64,000 nt of DNA from Lachnospiraceae bacterium XBD2001 (GCA_900116395.1 FPAN01000003.1:248001-312000), one strand, 5' to 3'; counted from the first letter of the stretch, positions 25,184 to 33,932 are shown. A program made the numbers and translations. Notes: generated by a model from the letters alone, not told the origin.

Positions 25184-25798
25184 TTAGAAGAAGCGGAGTA
25201 CTCCGAATACCTTACCTAAAATCTGGCAATCCGGTACAATAATCGGATCCATGTTATCATTCTCCGGCTGTAGGCGAATGTGTCCGTCTTCCTTGTAGAA
25301 GGTCTTCACGGTGGCGGAATCATCTACCAATGCAACCACCATATCGCCGTTACGAACGGATTCGGTACGTTCTACCATAATGGTATCACCGCTCATAATT
25401 CCGGCATTAATCATGCTCTCACCCTTCACCTTCAGCATAAAAGCTTCTCCGGACGGAACAAATTCCGAAGGAATCGGGAAGTAGTTATCGATATTCTGAA
25501 CCGCAAGCAGAGGCTGGCCGGCAGCAACAGTGCCGATAATCGGTACATTCACAACCTCACGTCGGGTTAAGTTAAAGTTATCATCTATAATCTCAATTGC
25601 ACGAGGCTTGGTAGGATCACGACGAATGTATCCGTTCTTCTCCAAACGCTCCAAATGGGAGAATACGGAAGAGGTGGATTTCAGATTCACAGCCTCACAA
25701 ATCTCACGAACTGATGGCGGATATCCCTTATTCAGGATTTCATTCTTCATGAAGTCCAGTATTTCCTGTTGTTTTGGGGAAATTTTACCGTATGCCAT
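25184..25798 (-). CDS. lexA: SOS repressor LexA
   Basis: LexA represses SOS genes and self-cleaves when RecA filaments form. The 204-residue protein has an N-terminal winged helix-turn-helix (QQEILDFMKNEI, PPSVREICEAVNLKSTSSVFSHL), the autocleavage site Ala93-Gly94, and the serine-lysine dyad Ser128 (GESM) and Lys165. AGGAGGT precedes the ATG. It is divergent from a LysM-type division suppressor and shares an intergenic region that carries several LexA half or full sites. Confidence 0.97.
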   Translation of the reverse strand: MAYGKISPKQQEILDFMKNEILNKGYPPSVREICEAVNLKSTSSVFSHLERLEKNGYIRRDPTKPRAIEIIDDNFNLTRREVVNVPIIGTVAAGQPLLAVQNIDNYFPIPSEFVPSGEAFMLKVKGESMINAGIMSGDTIMVERTESVRNGDMVVALVDDSATVKTFYKEDGHIRLQPENDNMDPIIVPDCQILGKVFGVLRFF

Positions 25799-25826
25799 AT
25801 CATACCTCCTTTGATTTTCTATTCAA

Positions 25827-25855
25827 ATTATAGCATCTTGTTCGATAATACGCAA
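25827..25855 (-). promoter_or_regulatory. lexA promoter with LexA half-site in the spacer
   Basis: On the minus strand TTGCGT (25850-25855), 17 nt, TATAAT (25827-25832). The spacer contains CGAACAAGATGC (25833-25844), which keeps the CGAAC half of the Gram-positive LexA box but has a degenerate second half. This fits weak autoregulation. Confidence 0.65.
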
Positions 25856-25888
25856 ACATATTTTCCAAAACTTTGTTCGAAAAAAGTG

Positions 25889-25917
25889 TTGACATCCGAA
25901 CATTCGTTTACTATAAT
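25889..25917 (+). promoter_or_regulatory. Consensus promoter of the yneA-like gene with embedded LexA box
   Basis: TTGACA (25889-25894), 17 nt, TATAAT (25912-25917): perfect consensus. The spacer holds CGAACATTCGTTTA (25897-25910), a close match to the Gram-positive LexA operator CGAAC-N4-GTTC. Repressor binding there would block RNA polymerase directly. Confidence 0.88.
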
Positions 25918-25937
25918 CAGAATCAGAACAGATGTTT

Positions 25938-25950
25938 CGAACATTCATTT
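25938..25950 (+). promoter_or_regulatory. Second LexA-like operator in the 5' UTR of the yneA-like gene
   Basis: CGAACATTCATTT repeats the first operator with a weaker right half. It lies between the predicted transcription start and the ribosome-binding site AGGAGA. Confidence 0.6.
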
Positions 25951-25967
25951 TGATAGGAGATGAAGTT

Positions 25968-26306
25968 ATGACAAGAGCACAGAAGAGAAGAGCCATTCAG
26001 CTTAGACGTAATCTATATACTGCAGTAATCGTATCTGTAATTTTAATTTTGGCTGCTTTATTGATTAGCCGTTTTACATTGAAGAGTAATGCCAAGAGCG
26101 AGCATGAGATGTATTTGTACTACACCAGCGTCACCGTTAGTGCGGGAGATTCCTTATGGAGTATCGCTGATGAATACCATACCGTAGAATGCGGTGATAT
26201 GCGGGACTATATTCGTGAGATTAAGCGCTTGAACCATCTGGCTACGGACGATATTCATGCCGGTGCAGCCCTTGTCATTCCATACTATTCCGCAGACATG
26301 AAATAG
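25968..26306 (+). CDS. LysM-domain cell division suppressor, YneA-like
   Basis: The 112-residue protein has a basic cytoplasmic N-terminus (MTRAQKRRAIQLRRN), one membrane helix at about 18-38, and a LysM-type domain from about residue 55 (VTVSAGDSLWSIADEYH). This is the layout of B. subtilis YneA, the SOS-induced inhibitor of septation. The divergent lexA and the LexA operators in its promoter support the role. Start 25968 has AGGAGA upstream; the ATG at 25932 overlaps the second operator and would add residues that do not fit. Confidence 0.85.
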   Translation: MTRAQKRRAIQLRRNLYTAVIVSVILILAALLISRFTLKSNAKSEHEMYLYYTSVTVSAGDSLWSIADEYHTVECGDMRDYIREIKRLNHLATDDIHAGAALVIPYYSADMK

Positions 26307-26344
26307 AATATTCCTATCTATCAAACCATAGAAAAACTATACTT

Positions 26345-26377
26345 AGAAGGCTGATTTATCAGCCTTCTTTGCTTTTC
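26345..26377 (+). terminator. Terminator after the yneA-like gene
   Basis: A 10-bp perfect stem AGAAGGCTGA / TCAGCCTTCT (26345-26368) with loop TTTA, followed by TTGCTTTTC. The 69 nt left before metF are too short for a SAM-I riboswitch. Confidence 0.9.
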
Positions 26378-26437
26378 TTCCCCTTTCTTTTATGGTAGTA
26401 TAACGGTAGTTTTTATAACAGGAAAAGGAAAAAGATT

Positions 26438-27304
26438 ATGACTATCAAAGAAATATTTCGTCAGAATGAAGTAACATTGTCCTTCGAGATTTTCCCACCG
26501 AAAACCGATGCGGGATTTGCTGCCGTGGAAGACTGCGCACACAAGATTGCTGCGTTAGAGCCTTCTTTTATGAGCATCACTTATGGTGCAGGCGGTGGAA
26601 CCAGCGCCAATACCGCGAAGCTTGCCGCGAAGCTGCAGAACGAGTACAACACCGATGTGTTAGCACATTTAACCTGTGTTTCTTCCGACCGCGCCTTCGT
26701 TCGTGCCCGTTTGGAGGAATATCAGCAGTTGGGCATCGAGAACATCATGGCATTACGGGGAGACTTGCCGAAGGATGGCATTGTATCTTCGGATTTTACC
26801 CATGCCATTCAATTGATTCAAGAGATCAAAGAATGCTATCCGGCAGCTTGCATTGGCGGTGCATGTTATCCGGAAGGCCACGTGGAGTGCGAGCGTCAGT
26901 CGGATGACATTCGTTATCTCAAGGAGAAGGTGGATGCAGGTTTGGATTTCTTAACCACCCAGATGTTTTTCGATAATAATATTCTATATAACTTCTTATA
27001 TCGCATCCGAGAGCAGGAGATTAAGGTACCTGTGGTTGCCGGTATTATGCCAATCACCAACAAGAAGCAGGTTGCCAGATCCGTAGCCTTGTCCGGTGCA
27101 ACCATTCCGCAGCGTTTCCGTACTATGGTGGACCGCTTCGGCGATGATCCTGCGAAGATGACCCAGGCAGGGGTTATCTATGCCACAGAGCAGATTATCG
27201 ATTTGATTTCCAACGGTGTCACCCATATTCATGTGTACTCCATGAACAAGCCGGAGATTGCCGCCGGCATCCAGAAGAGTTTATCCTACATCATCGACAA
27301 ATAG
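26438..27304 (+). CDS. metF: 5,10-methylenetetrahydrofolate reductase
   Basis: MetF reduces methylenetetrahydrofolate to 5-methyltetrahydrofolate, the methyl donor for MetH; it may also serve the acetyl-CoA pathway. The 288-residue protein has the family features FEIFPPKTDAGFAAVE at the N-terminus with the catalytic Glu, NIMALRGD, and the FAD-binding KEKVDAGLDFLTTQMFFDN. It is followed 10 nt later by the MetH reactivation protein and then metH, so the local operon covers methyl supply and transfer. A weak AAAAGGAAAA precedes the ATG. Confidence 0.95.
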   Translation: MTIKEIFRQNEVTLSFEIFPPKTDAGFAAVEDCAHKIAALEPSFMSITYGAGGGTSANTAKLAAKLQNEYNTDVLAHLTCVSSDRAFVRARLEEYQQLGIENIMALRGDLPKDGIVSSDFTHAIQLIQEIKECYPAACIGGACYPEGHVECERQSDDIRYLKEKVDAGLDFLTTQMFFDNNILYNFLYRIREQEIKVPVVAGIMPITNKKQVARSVALSGATIPQRFRTMVDRFGDDPAKMTQAGVIYATEQIIDLISNGVTHIHVYSMNKPEIAAGIQKSLSYIIDK

Positions 27305-27314
27305 GAGGGCCGTT

Positions 27315-27980
27315 ATGGAGACGACTTTTCCATATGAGATTCCCGACCGGGAAATCTATCGGTATTTAGGTTATCGGAACGCGCTTCCCGATGAGGCTGT
27401 TCTGCAAAAAATAGCCCTTTGCAAAGAACGCTTGATAAAAGACGTTTCCCCCAAAGCGATTTGGCAATATTACGATATTACCTGGCAGGATGATACAACA
27501 TTATTGTTGGAAGGCATTCCTGTGCGAAGCCAGAACTTAAGCCGTAACATCGCAGACTGTCATCGCATTTGCTTGCTGGCAGTCACCCTAGGTCCGGCGC
27601 CGGATCGATACATACAGAAGGCGGAGGTCACTGCCATGAGCGATGCTGTGATTTATCAGGCCATATCTGCAGCCATGATTGAAGCATATTGTTACCATAT
27701 CAATGGATTGATTCGTAAAGAAGCAGAAGAGGAAGGGTATTTCCTTCGTCCCCGGTTTTCCCCGGGATACGGAGACTTCCCATTGGAATTCCAGCGCAAC
27801 ATCGGGGATTTATTGCAGATGGCCAAGAACATCGGCATTACCTTGACCGATTCGCTACTTATGATGCCAAGCAAGTCCGTAACCGCAATCATTGGATTGA
27901 GCAAAACCAATTCCGAATGTAAGGAAGCCGGTTGTGAAGTATGCAACAAATCCGCAACCTGCGCCTTTCGAAGAATATAA
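27315..27980 (+). CDS. Stand-alone methionine synthase (MetH) reactivation-domain protein
   Basis: The 221-residue protein corresponds to the C-terminal activation domain of long MetH (Met_synt_B12 family), which binds SAM to re-methylate oxidised cobalamin. RPRFSPGYGDFPLEFQ near residue 155 and the Cys-rich C-terminus (CKEAGCEVCNKSATC) match the clostridial stand-alone form. The downstream MetH lacks this domain, so the two genes together rebuild the full enzyme. Start 27315 has AGGAGGGC upstream; the Met at 27258 lies inside metF. The electron donor cannot be told from the sequence. Confidence 0.88.
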   Translation: METTFPYEIPDREIYRYLGYRNALPDEAVLQKIALCKERLIKDVSPKAIWQYYDITWQDDTTLLLEGIPVRSQNLSRNIADCHRICLLAVTLGPAPDRYIQKAEVTAMSDAVIYQAISAAMIEAYCYHINGLIRKEAEEEGYFLRPRFSPGYGDFPLEFQRNIGDLLQMAKNIGITLTDSLLMMPSKSVTAIIGLSKTNSECKEAGCEVCNKSATCAFRRI

Positions 27981-27990
27981 AGAGGAAAAT

Positions 27991-30411
27991 ATGAGACAGG
28001 ATTTAAGAGAAAAGATAAAAACAGACTGGGTCTTTTGCGATGGAGGAATGGGTACCATTCTTCAGGCCAAAGGCTTAAAGGGCGGGGAATTGCCGGAGAC
28101 ATGGAACCTCCTTCGTCCCCAAGATATTTTGGATTTACACTGCAGTTACCTGAATGCGGGAGCAACCATTTTTAACACCAATACCTTCGGCGCCAATCGC
28201 CTGAAGTATCCGGATAACTTGGAAGAGATTGTGGTTGCAGCCGTTGATTTAGCTAAGAAAGCAAGAATACAGTGCGGTAGGGAAGAGAATGCCTATATTG
28301 CGTTGGATATTGGTCCTACCGGTAAACTATTAGAGCCTTTGGGAGATTTGCCTTTTGATCGTGCGGTAGAGCTATTTGCAGAAGTGGTTCGCATCGGCGC
28401 AAGAGAGGGCGCTGATTTGGTTCTGATAGAGACCATGAGCGACAGCTACGAAGCTAAGGCAGCCGTTCTTGCAGCCAAGGAGAACTGTGATCTTCCGGTT
28501 TTGATTACCACCATCTACGATGAGAAGGGGAAGCTCTTAACCGGCGGTACCGTTGCATCTACCGTCACTATGTTAGAAGGTCTTGGAGTTGATGCTCTTG
28601 GTGTCAACTGCGGACTAGGTCCGAAGCAGATGATGCCGATTATACGGGAGTTGACAGAGATAGCAACTGTTCCTGTCATTGTCAATCCCAACGCCGGACT
28701 GCCTCGTAATGAGAACGGAGCAACGGTATTTGATGTTGGACCGGAAGAATTTGCGACCTATATGGAACAGATTGCGTCCATGGGGGTTCATATTCTCGGT
28801 GGATGCTGCGGCACCACGCCGGAGCACATTGCTGCTACCATTGCCAAGGTAAAAGATAAGAAACCGGTAGTTTTATCCAATCCCCATGTTTGTCGTATCA
28901 GTTCCTATTGTGAAGCATTGGAAATCGGTAAACATCCGTTAATTATCGGAGAGCGTATCAACCCAACCGGCAAAAAGGTTTTTAAACAGGCCCTTCGGGA
29001 TCAGAATTTTGAATACATTCTATCGGAAGGATTACGCCAGGAAGAGAGCGGTGCGCATATTCTGGATGTAAATGTAGGACTTCCGGAGATTGATGAACCG
29101 GCCATGATGGAAGAGGTTGTTACCAGATTACAGAGTATTACCTCATTGCCACTACAAATTGACACCACTGACATCGAAGCGTTGGAGCGAGGATTACGCT
29201 ACTATAACGGTAAAGCTTTGATTAATTCCGTGAATGGCAAACAGGAGAGTATGGACGCCGTATTCCCATTAGTACAGAAATACGGTGGTGTTGTCATTGC
29301 CTTAGCCTTGGATGAAGACGGTATTCCATCCACCAGTGAAGGACGAATTGCAGTTGCGAAGAAGATTTATGCAGAGGCTGCCAAGTACGGAATTCCTGCA
29401 GAAGACATTGTGGTGGACGGTTTGGCTATGACTATTTCTTCCGATACGGATTCTGCCAATGTTACCTTAGATACCATCCGAAGAATCAGGGATGAATTGC
29501 ACGGACATTCCATTTTGGGTGTGTCCAATATTTCATTTGGCTTGCCACATCGTGAAATTATCAATTCCTTTTTCTTCGCTATGGCAATGCAAAACGGATT
29601 GTCCCTTGCCATTATTAATCCCGGCAATGAGCCAATGATGCGTGCTTACTATGCTTATATGGCGCTTAGTAATCAAGATCCGCAGTGTAACGCCTTTATT
29701 GAACGTTATGCAGCGGTTCCGGCAGATACGGTAACTGCCGTATATGCACCGGGTGCAACAAGTACCGCAACTTCTTCCAATAAGGAACTATCTTTGATTG
29801 GTTCCATTGAGAAGGGAATGCAGGAGAGTGCCATTGCTGCAGTGCAGAAGGAATTAGAGAAGAGAGACCCCCTTGCAATTATTAACGAAGACATGATTCC
29901 GGCCTTAGATACGGTGGGCAAAGGCTTCGAAAAGGGAAGCGTATTCTTGCCACAGCTTTTAATGAGTGCGGAAGCTGCCAAGGCTGCATTTGAAGTCATC
30001 AAAGACGCCATGAAGGATACCAAGCAGGAGTCCAAGGGCAAAGTCATTCTCGCTACGGTAAAGGGTGACATCCATGACATTGGCAAGAACATCGTGAAGG
30101 TCCTTCTGGATAATTACGGATTTGATGTCATTGATTTGGGTAAGGACGTTCCGCCGGAAGTCATTGTAGATACTGCCATTGACCAGCAGGTTGAAGTAGT
30201 TGGTCTTAGTGCCTTAATGACCACCACTGTTGTAAGTATGGAGGAGACCATTCGCCTGTTAAAGGAGAAAAAACCGGGGACGAAGACCGTTGTAGGTGGC
30301 GCTGTTATGACCCAGGAATATGCAGACTCCATTGGTGCAGACTGCTATGCAAAAGATGCCATGGCCACCGTCAAATATGCGAATTCCATTTTGTGCCCGG
30401 ATTCGCTATAA
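27991..30411 (+). CDS. metH: B12-dependent methionine synthase, short form
   Basis: This 806-residue MetH transfers the methyl group of methyltetrahydrofolate to homocysteine. Domains in order: homocysteine-binding with zinc cysteines in VNCGLGP and GGCCGTTPEH (about 10-285); pterin-binding starting IIGERINPTGKK (about 320-580); cobalamin cap and B12-binding with the DxHxxG motif in KGDIHDIGKNIVK (about 600-806). The reactivation domain of E. coli MetH (about 1230 residues) is absent and is encoded by the gene 10 nt upstream. Start 27991 has AGAGGAAAA upstream; an in-frame ATG at 27934 overlaps the previous gene. Confidence 0.95.
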   Translation: MRQDLREKIKTDWVFCDGGMGTILQAKGLKGGELPETWNLLRPQDILDLHCSYLNAGATIFNTNTFGANRLKYPDNLEEIVVAAVDLAKKARIQCGREENAYIALDIGPTGKLLEPLGDLPFDRAVELFAEVVRIGAREGADLVLIETMSDSYEAKAAVLAAKENCDLPVLITTIYDEKGKLLTGGTVASTVTMLEGLGVDALGVNCGLGPKQMMPIIRELTEIATVPVIVNPNAGLPRNENGATVFDVGPEEFATYMEQIASMGVHILGGCCGTTPEHIAATIAKVKDKKPVVLSNPHVCRISSYCEALEIGKHPLIIGERINPTGKKVFKQALRDQNFEYILSEGLRQEESGAHILDVNVGLPEIDEPAMMEEVVTRLQSITSLPLQIDTTDIEALERGLRYYNGKALINSVNGKQESMDAVFPLVQKYGGVVIALALDEDGIPSTSEGRIAVAKKIYAEAAKYGIPAEDIVVDGLAMTISSDTDSANVTLDTIRRIRDELHGHSILGVSNISFGLPHREIINSFFFAMAMQNGLSLAIINPGNEPMMRAYYAYMALSNQDPQCNAFIERYAAVPADTVTAVYAPGATSTATSSNKELSLIGSIEKGMQESAIAAVQKELEKRDPLAIINEDMIPALDTVGKGFEKGSVFLPQLLMSAEAAKAAFEVIKDAMKDTKQESKGKVILATVKGDIHDIGKNIVKVLLDNYGFDVIDLGKDVPPEVIVDTAIDQQVEVVGLSALMTTTVVSMEETIRLLKEKKPGTKTVVGGAVMTQEYADSIGADCYAKDAMATVKYANSILCPDSL

Positions 30412-30444
30412 TAGGGGTATCAAGATAACTTTATTGAGGTTTTT

Positions 30445-31170
30445 ATGCTACGATTTTACTATGTAATTATACGTAATATGTTTCGTGCGCCACTGATCAT
30501 GCCACCGATGCGTGATATGGCAAAACACAAAGATCGTTATACCTTCGAACAGCGTTACGCATATGCCCAGAAGGTCATTAACTACATGAAAGACACCGGT
30601 CGCATTAAGACCGAAGTCTACGGAGAAGAGAATTTGCCGAAGGAAGGCGGATACGTGATGTTTCCCAACCACCAGGGCAAATACGATGCGCTGGGTATCA
30701 TTTATGCCCACAAAAAGCCTTGTACCTTCGTTATGGACAAGCGAAAGTCCTATACCTTCTTGGTTCGGGAAATTGTGAATCTCATCGAAGCCAAGCGAAT
30801 TGTCATCGATGATGTACGGCAAGGGTTAACCATCATCAACCAGATGACCGCGGAAGTCAAGAAGGGCAGAAGATATATTATTTTCTCCGAAGGCGGTTAC
30901 AGCAACAATCATAATAAGGTACAGGAATTCAAGCCGGGTAGCTTTAAGAGTGCCATGCGGGCACAAGCTCCAATTGTTCCGGTATGTTTAATTGATTCTT
31001 ACAAGGTCTTTTACGGACCAAAATTCTGGAAGCCGGTCACCACAAAAGTTATTTTCATGAAGCCTTTGTATTATGATGAATATAAAGACATGAAATCTCC
31101 GGAAATTGCCAAGCTGGTTCGCCAGCGGATCATCGACACCATGAAAGAATATGGTGTGGACGGCAACTAA
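30445..31170 (+). CDS. plsC: 1-acyl-sn-glycerol-3-phosphate acyltransferase (PlsC-like)
   Basis: The 241-residue protein has the acyltransferase motif FPNHQGKYDALG (NHx4D, near residue 75), FSEGGYS near 150 and IVPVCLIDSYKVF near 180, all of the PlsC/LPLAT family that makes phosphatidic acid. A short hydrophobic N-terminus probably attaches it to the membrane. It lies 33 nt after metH and could be read from the same transcript, though function is unrelated. The next gene has its own consensus promoter. Substrate preference cannot be read from the sequence. Confidence 0.87.
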   Translation: MLRFYYVIIRNMFRAPLIMPPMRDMAKHKDRYTFEQRYAYAQKVINYMKDTGRIKTEVYGEENLPKEGGYVMFPNHQGKYDALGIIYAHKKPCTFVMDKRKSYTFLVREIVNLIEAKRIVIDDVRQGLTIINQMTAEVKKGRRYIIFSEGGYSNNHNKVQEFKPGSFKSAMRAQAPIVPVCLIDSYKVFYGPKFWKPVTTKVIFMKPLYYDEYKDMKSPEIAKLVRQRIIDTMKEYGVDGN

Positions 31171-31235
31171 TCTGAATGATTTTTCTTTTTCTCTTTTGTT
31201 TTCCAATCCAAAACCATCCGAAAACGATGCAAATA

Positions 31236-31264
31236 TTGACAAAAGAGAAGAAGAGTTTTATAAT
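31236..31264 (+). promoter_or_regulatory. Consensus promoter of the tyrosine recombinase gene
   Basis: TTGACA (31236-31241), 17 nt, TATAAT (31259-31264), both hexamers perfect. The leader of about 110 nt to the start contains repeated TATC/GTTAAA elements (TTATCGGTTAAATATC, TTATCCGTTAAAG) but no structure I recognise. Confidence 0.88.
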
Positions 31265-31378
31265 TTATTTATCGGTTAAATATCTGTTTATCCGTTAAAG
31301 AGTAGTCAAGAAGGCCGTATTTACGCCATTTCTATAATTTGACTGTTTCTATTGGAATATACCAACACGGAGGTTTCT

Positions 31379-32452
31379 ATGGGAAAAGATTCCGAATTCT
31401 ACAAAGACAAAAAGAAAAAACAACTCTTACGCTTACGGGAACTCATCGCACGTCTTCCCGGATTTGCCGTGGATTACATTTACTCTAAGGAATTAACCAC
31501 TCAGACCAGCACGCTGATTTCTTACAGCTATGATCTCATTACGTTTTTCGAGTTCCTCCAGGATAGAAATCCTATTTACAAGGACTTAAAAACGCAAGAT
31601 TTTACGCTGGATATGATCAAATCCTTAACTACGGAAGACATTATTGAATTCCAACGATATCTCCAGTTAAATATCGGCGAAGGCAAATATCATGAAAACG
31701 GCAAGAAAGCCGTTGCCCGCAAGATGGCTCCATTGCGCGGAATGTTCCTCTATCATTACCAACATAAGAATATTCCGGAGAATCCAATGATTCTGGTGCC
31801 TTTACCAAAAATGAAAAAAGACAAAAACATTGTTCGTATGAATAATTACGAGGTACAATCCATATTACAGACCGTGGAATCCGGCAATCCTCAGATGACG
31901 GAACGTCAACGCAAAATCTGTGAAAAGACCAAGCTTCGGGATACCGCGATCCTTACGCTGATGCTTGGAACCGGTATCCGTGTCTCTGAGTGCAACGGAT
32001 TGGACCTTACAGATATCGATCTAATTGTTAATTCATTAACAATCGTACGGAAAGGTGGAGGACAGGACGTACTCTACTTCAGCGACGATATTCATAACGC
32101 TTTGGATGACTATATCCACTGTGAACGGGATTCCATCGCTCCACGGGAAGGCCATGAAAACGCCCTCTTCCTCTCCCGCCAAGGGAAGCGCATGAGCGTG
32201 GACGCCATCGAGAATCTAGTGAAGAAATACGCTCGCATGGCGGTTCCTAATAAGAAAATTACCCCTCATAAGCTGCGAAGCACCTATGGTACTGCACTCT
32301 ACCGGGAAACCGGCGATATCCGCCTGGTTGCAGACGTTTTGGGCCACGAGAACATCAATACCACCATTGATTACTACGCTGCCATCGAGGATGAGCACAA
32401 GCGCAAAGCCGCCAATGCCGTGAATTTCAAGAAACCGGACAGCGAAATTTAA
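31379..32452 (+). CDS. XerC/XerD-type tyrosine recombinase
   Basis: The 357-residue protein has a SAM-like core-binding N-terminal domain (about 35-135) and a catalytic domain with the full tyrosine-recombinase set: R201 (GTGIRVSE), K225, H297 and R300 (HKLR), H323 (LGHENINTT) and Y332 or Y333. It is monocistronic, with a consensus promoter and a strong terminator, and sits among housekeeping genes without phage, plasmid or transfer genes. That favours chromosome dimer resolution or another housekeeping role over a mobile-element integrase. The start at 31379 has GGAGG upstream. Confidence 0.88.
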   Translation: MGKDSEFYKDKKKKQLLRLRELIARLPGFAVDYIYSKELTTQTSTLISYSYDLITFFEFLQDRNPIYKDLKTQDFTLDMIKSLTTEDIIEFQRYLQLNIGEGKYHENGKKAVARKMAPLRGMFLYHYQHKNIPENPMILVPLPKMKKDKNIVRMNNYEVQSILQTVESGNPQMTERQRKICEKTKLRDTAILTLMLGTGIRVSECNGLDLTDIDLIVNSLTIVRKGGGQDVLYFSDDIHNALDDYIHCERDSIAPREGHENALFLSRQGKRMSVDAIENLVKKYARMAVPNKKITPHKLRSTYGTALYRETGDIRLVADVLGHENINTTIDYYAAIEDEHKRKAANAVNFKKPDSEI

Positions 32453-32455
32453 AAC

Positions 32456-32490
32456 AAACCTCCTGAAGCTTTTTCAGGAGGTTTTCTTAT
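32456..32490. terminator. Bidirectional terminator between the recombinase and rluD
   Basis: An 11-bp perfect stem AACCTCCTGAA / TTCAGGAGGTT with a 5-nt loop, followed by TTCTTAT on the plus strand and preceded by AAAAC so that the reverse strand also ends in Ts. It separates convergent genes and marks the switch from plus- to minus-strand coding. Confidence 0.92.
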
Positions 32491-33398
32491 CGTAAAATCT
32501 CTAATAAATGCTGGAAATACTCCGGCAAAGGCGCCGAAAACTCCACATATTCGCCGGTGGACGGATGCTTGAAGCCAATGGTCATTGCATGCAACGTCTG
32601 TCCCTGCAGCTGATACGGGCATTTTGCCGGTCCATAGACCTCATCTCCCAATAACGGATGCCCAATGCTTGCCATATGGACGCGAATCTGATGGGTTCTT
32701 CCGGTCTCTAGTACAAATTCCATATAGGTATAACGTTCGAAACGCTGCAATACTTTGTAATGGGTAATGGCATCTTTTCCGTTTTTCTCATTGATGGCCA
32801 TTTTCTTACGATCAATGGGATGACGGCCAATCGGCGCATGAATGACGCCTTCATCATCCCTTACCCTTCCAATCACAATTCCTCGATAAACACGATGAAT
32901 GGAATGAACCTTAATCTGGTCCGCAATGTCCTGGTGCGCTTTGTCATTCTTGCAGACAATCAATGAGCCGGTGGTATTCATATCGATGCGATGAACAATA
33001 CCCGGACGAATGACGCCGTTGATGCCACTTAATTCATCCTTGCAATGATACAACACCGCATTCACCAAAGTGCCAACCGTATGTCCCGGCGCAGGATGTA
33101 CCACCATGCCCTTGGGCTTATTTACGATTAACACATCCGCATCTTCATACAGAATATCTAACGGAATGTCCTCCGGAAGCACTTCCAGTTCCACCGGTTC
33201 GGGAATATCCAGTTCTACCACATCATCAAGGCGCAGCTTATAGTTGGCCTTCGCAGGCTTACCATTCACCAAAACACCGCCGTCCGTAATCACCTTCTGT
33301 AAAAAGGACCGGGTATGCTCGGAATCCATCTCCGTCAGAAAACGATCCAGACGCATACCAACATATTCAGTTGTTACATCATAACGAACGGTCTCCAA
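32487..33398 (-). CDS. rluD: RluD-like 23S rRNA pseudouridine synthase
   Basis: The 303-residue RluA-family enzyme has an N-terminal S4 domain (MRLDRFLTEMDSEHTRSFLQKVI) and the catalytic GIVHRIDMNTTGSLIVCKND, with HRID in place of the usual HRLD. RluD modifies helix 69 of 23S rRNA, which contacts the small subunit. The position directly after lspA is the standard Firmicute arrangement (lspA-rluD/ylyB). It ends at a bidirectional terminator. Confidence 0.92.
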   Translation of the reverse strand: METVRYDVTTEYVGMRLDRFLTEMDSEHTRSFLQKVITDGGVLVNGKPAKANYKLRLDDVVELDIPEPVELEVLPEDIPLDILYEDADVLIVNKPKGMVVHPAPGHTVGTLVNAVLYHCKDELSGINGVIRPGIVHRIDMNTTGSLIVCKNDKAHQDIADQIKVHSIHRVYRGIVIGRVRDDEGVIHAPIGRHPIDRKKMAINEKNGKDAITHYKVLQRFERYTYMEFVLETGRTHQIRVHMASIGHPLLGDEVYGPAKCPYQLQGQTLHAMTIGFKHPSTGEYVEFSAPLPEYFQHLLEILR

Positions 33399-33401
33399 GA
33401 A

Positions 33402-33914
33402 TTATTGCTCCTTCTTGCGGTAAAACACTTCCAACTCATTCTCTTTATAAAAGAAAATATAAAGAAAAACAAATACAATCAACCCACAGGTCACATAAAT
33501 ATCCGCCACATTAAACACCGGAAAATTAATCAGTGAAAAATAAATAAAATCAATGACATAACGATAAGCAATGCGATCATACAAATTACCCAAAGCTCCG
33601 GCCAACATCAAAAATCCAATGAGCCACAGCGGAAAATAACGGCGGTTATCATAAGGTAATTTGGATAAAAGGAATAAAATCACAATGCATAAAATCGGTG
33701 TAGTAATAAAGAAAAAGGTAAACTGCCCATTCAGTAAGCTAAAGGCAGCACCGGTATTCTCCAAATAATGAAACTGCAAAACTCCGGGAATCAAAATAAT
33801 ATCCGGCTTTCCAAGGAGTCCCGTTGCAAGGATTTTGGTAATGCGATCCAATACGAATCCCAAAACCGTACACAAGAAACCGAAAAAATAGTATGCTTTT
33901 CGAGAGTGAAACAT
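33402..33914 (-). CDS. lspA: Lipoprotein signal peptidase (signal peptidase II)
   Basis: LspA cleaves the signal peptide of prolipoproteins after lipidation. The 170-residue protein has four hydrophobic helices and the two catalytic aspartates in GALGNLYDRIAY and FNVADIYVT. I start it at ATG 33914, which has AGGATGGTG 6 nt upstream; a second ATG at 33926 would put that site inside the gene. It ends 3 nt before rluD and follows aroB. Confidence 0.93.
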   Translation of the reverse strand: MFHSRKAYYFFGFLCTVLGFVLDRITKILATGLLGKPDIILIPGVLQFHYLENTGAAFSLLNGQFTFFFITTPILCIVILFLLSKLPYDNRRYFPLWLIGFLMLAGALGNLYDRIAYRYVIDFIYFSLINFPVFNVADIYVTCGLIVFVFLYIFFYKENELEVFYRKKEQ

Positions 33915-33932
33915 AGTCGTCACCATCCTATA

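Noticed and set aside
26369-26437. Possible SAM riboswitch before metF
   Set aside because: Only 69 nt separate the upstream terminator from metF, with no SAM-I or SAM-II core visible.
31379-32452. Recombinase as a marker of an integrated mobile element
   Set aside because: Flanking genes are housekeeping on both sides; no direct repeats, tRNA target, transfer, phage or cargo genes were seen.
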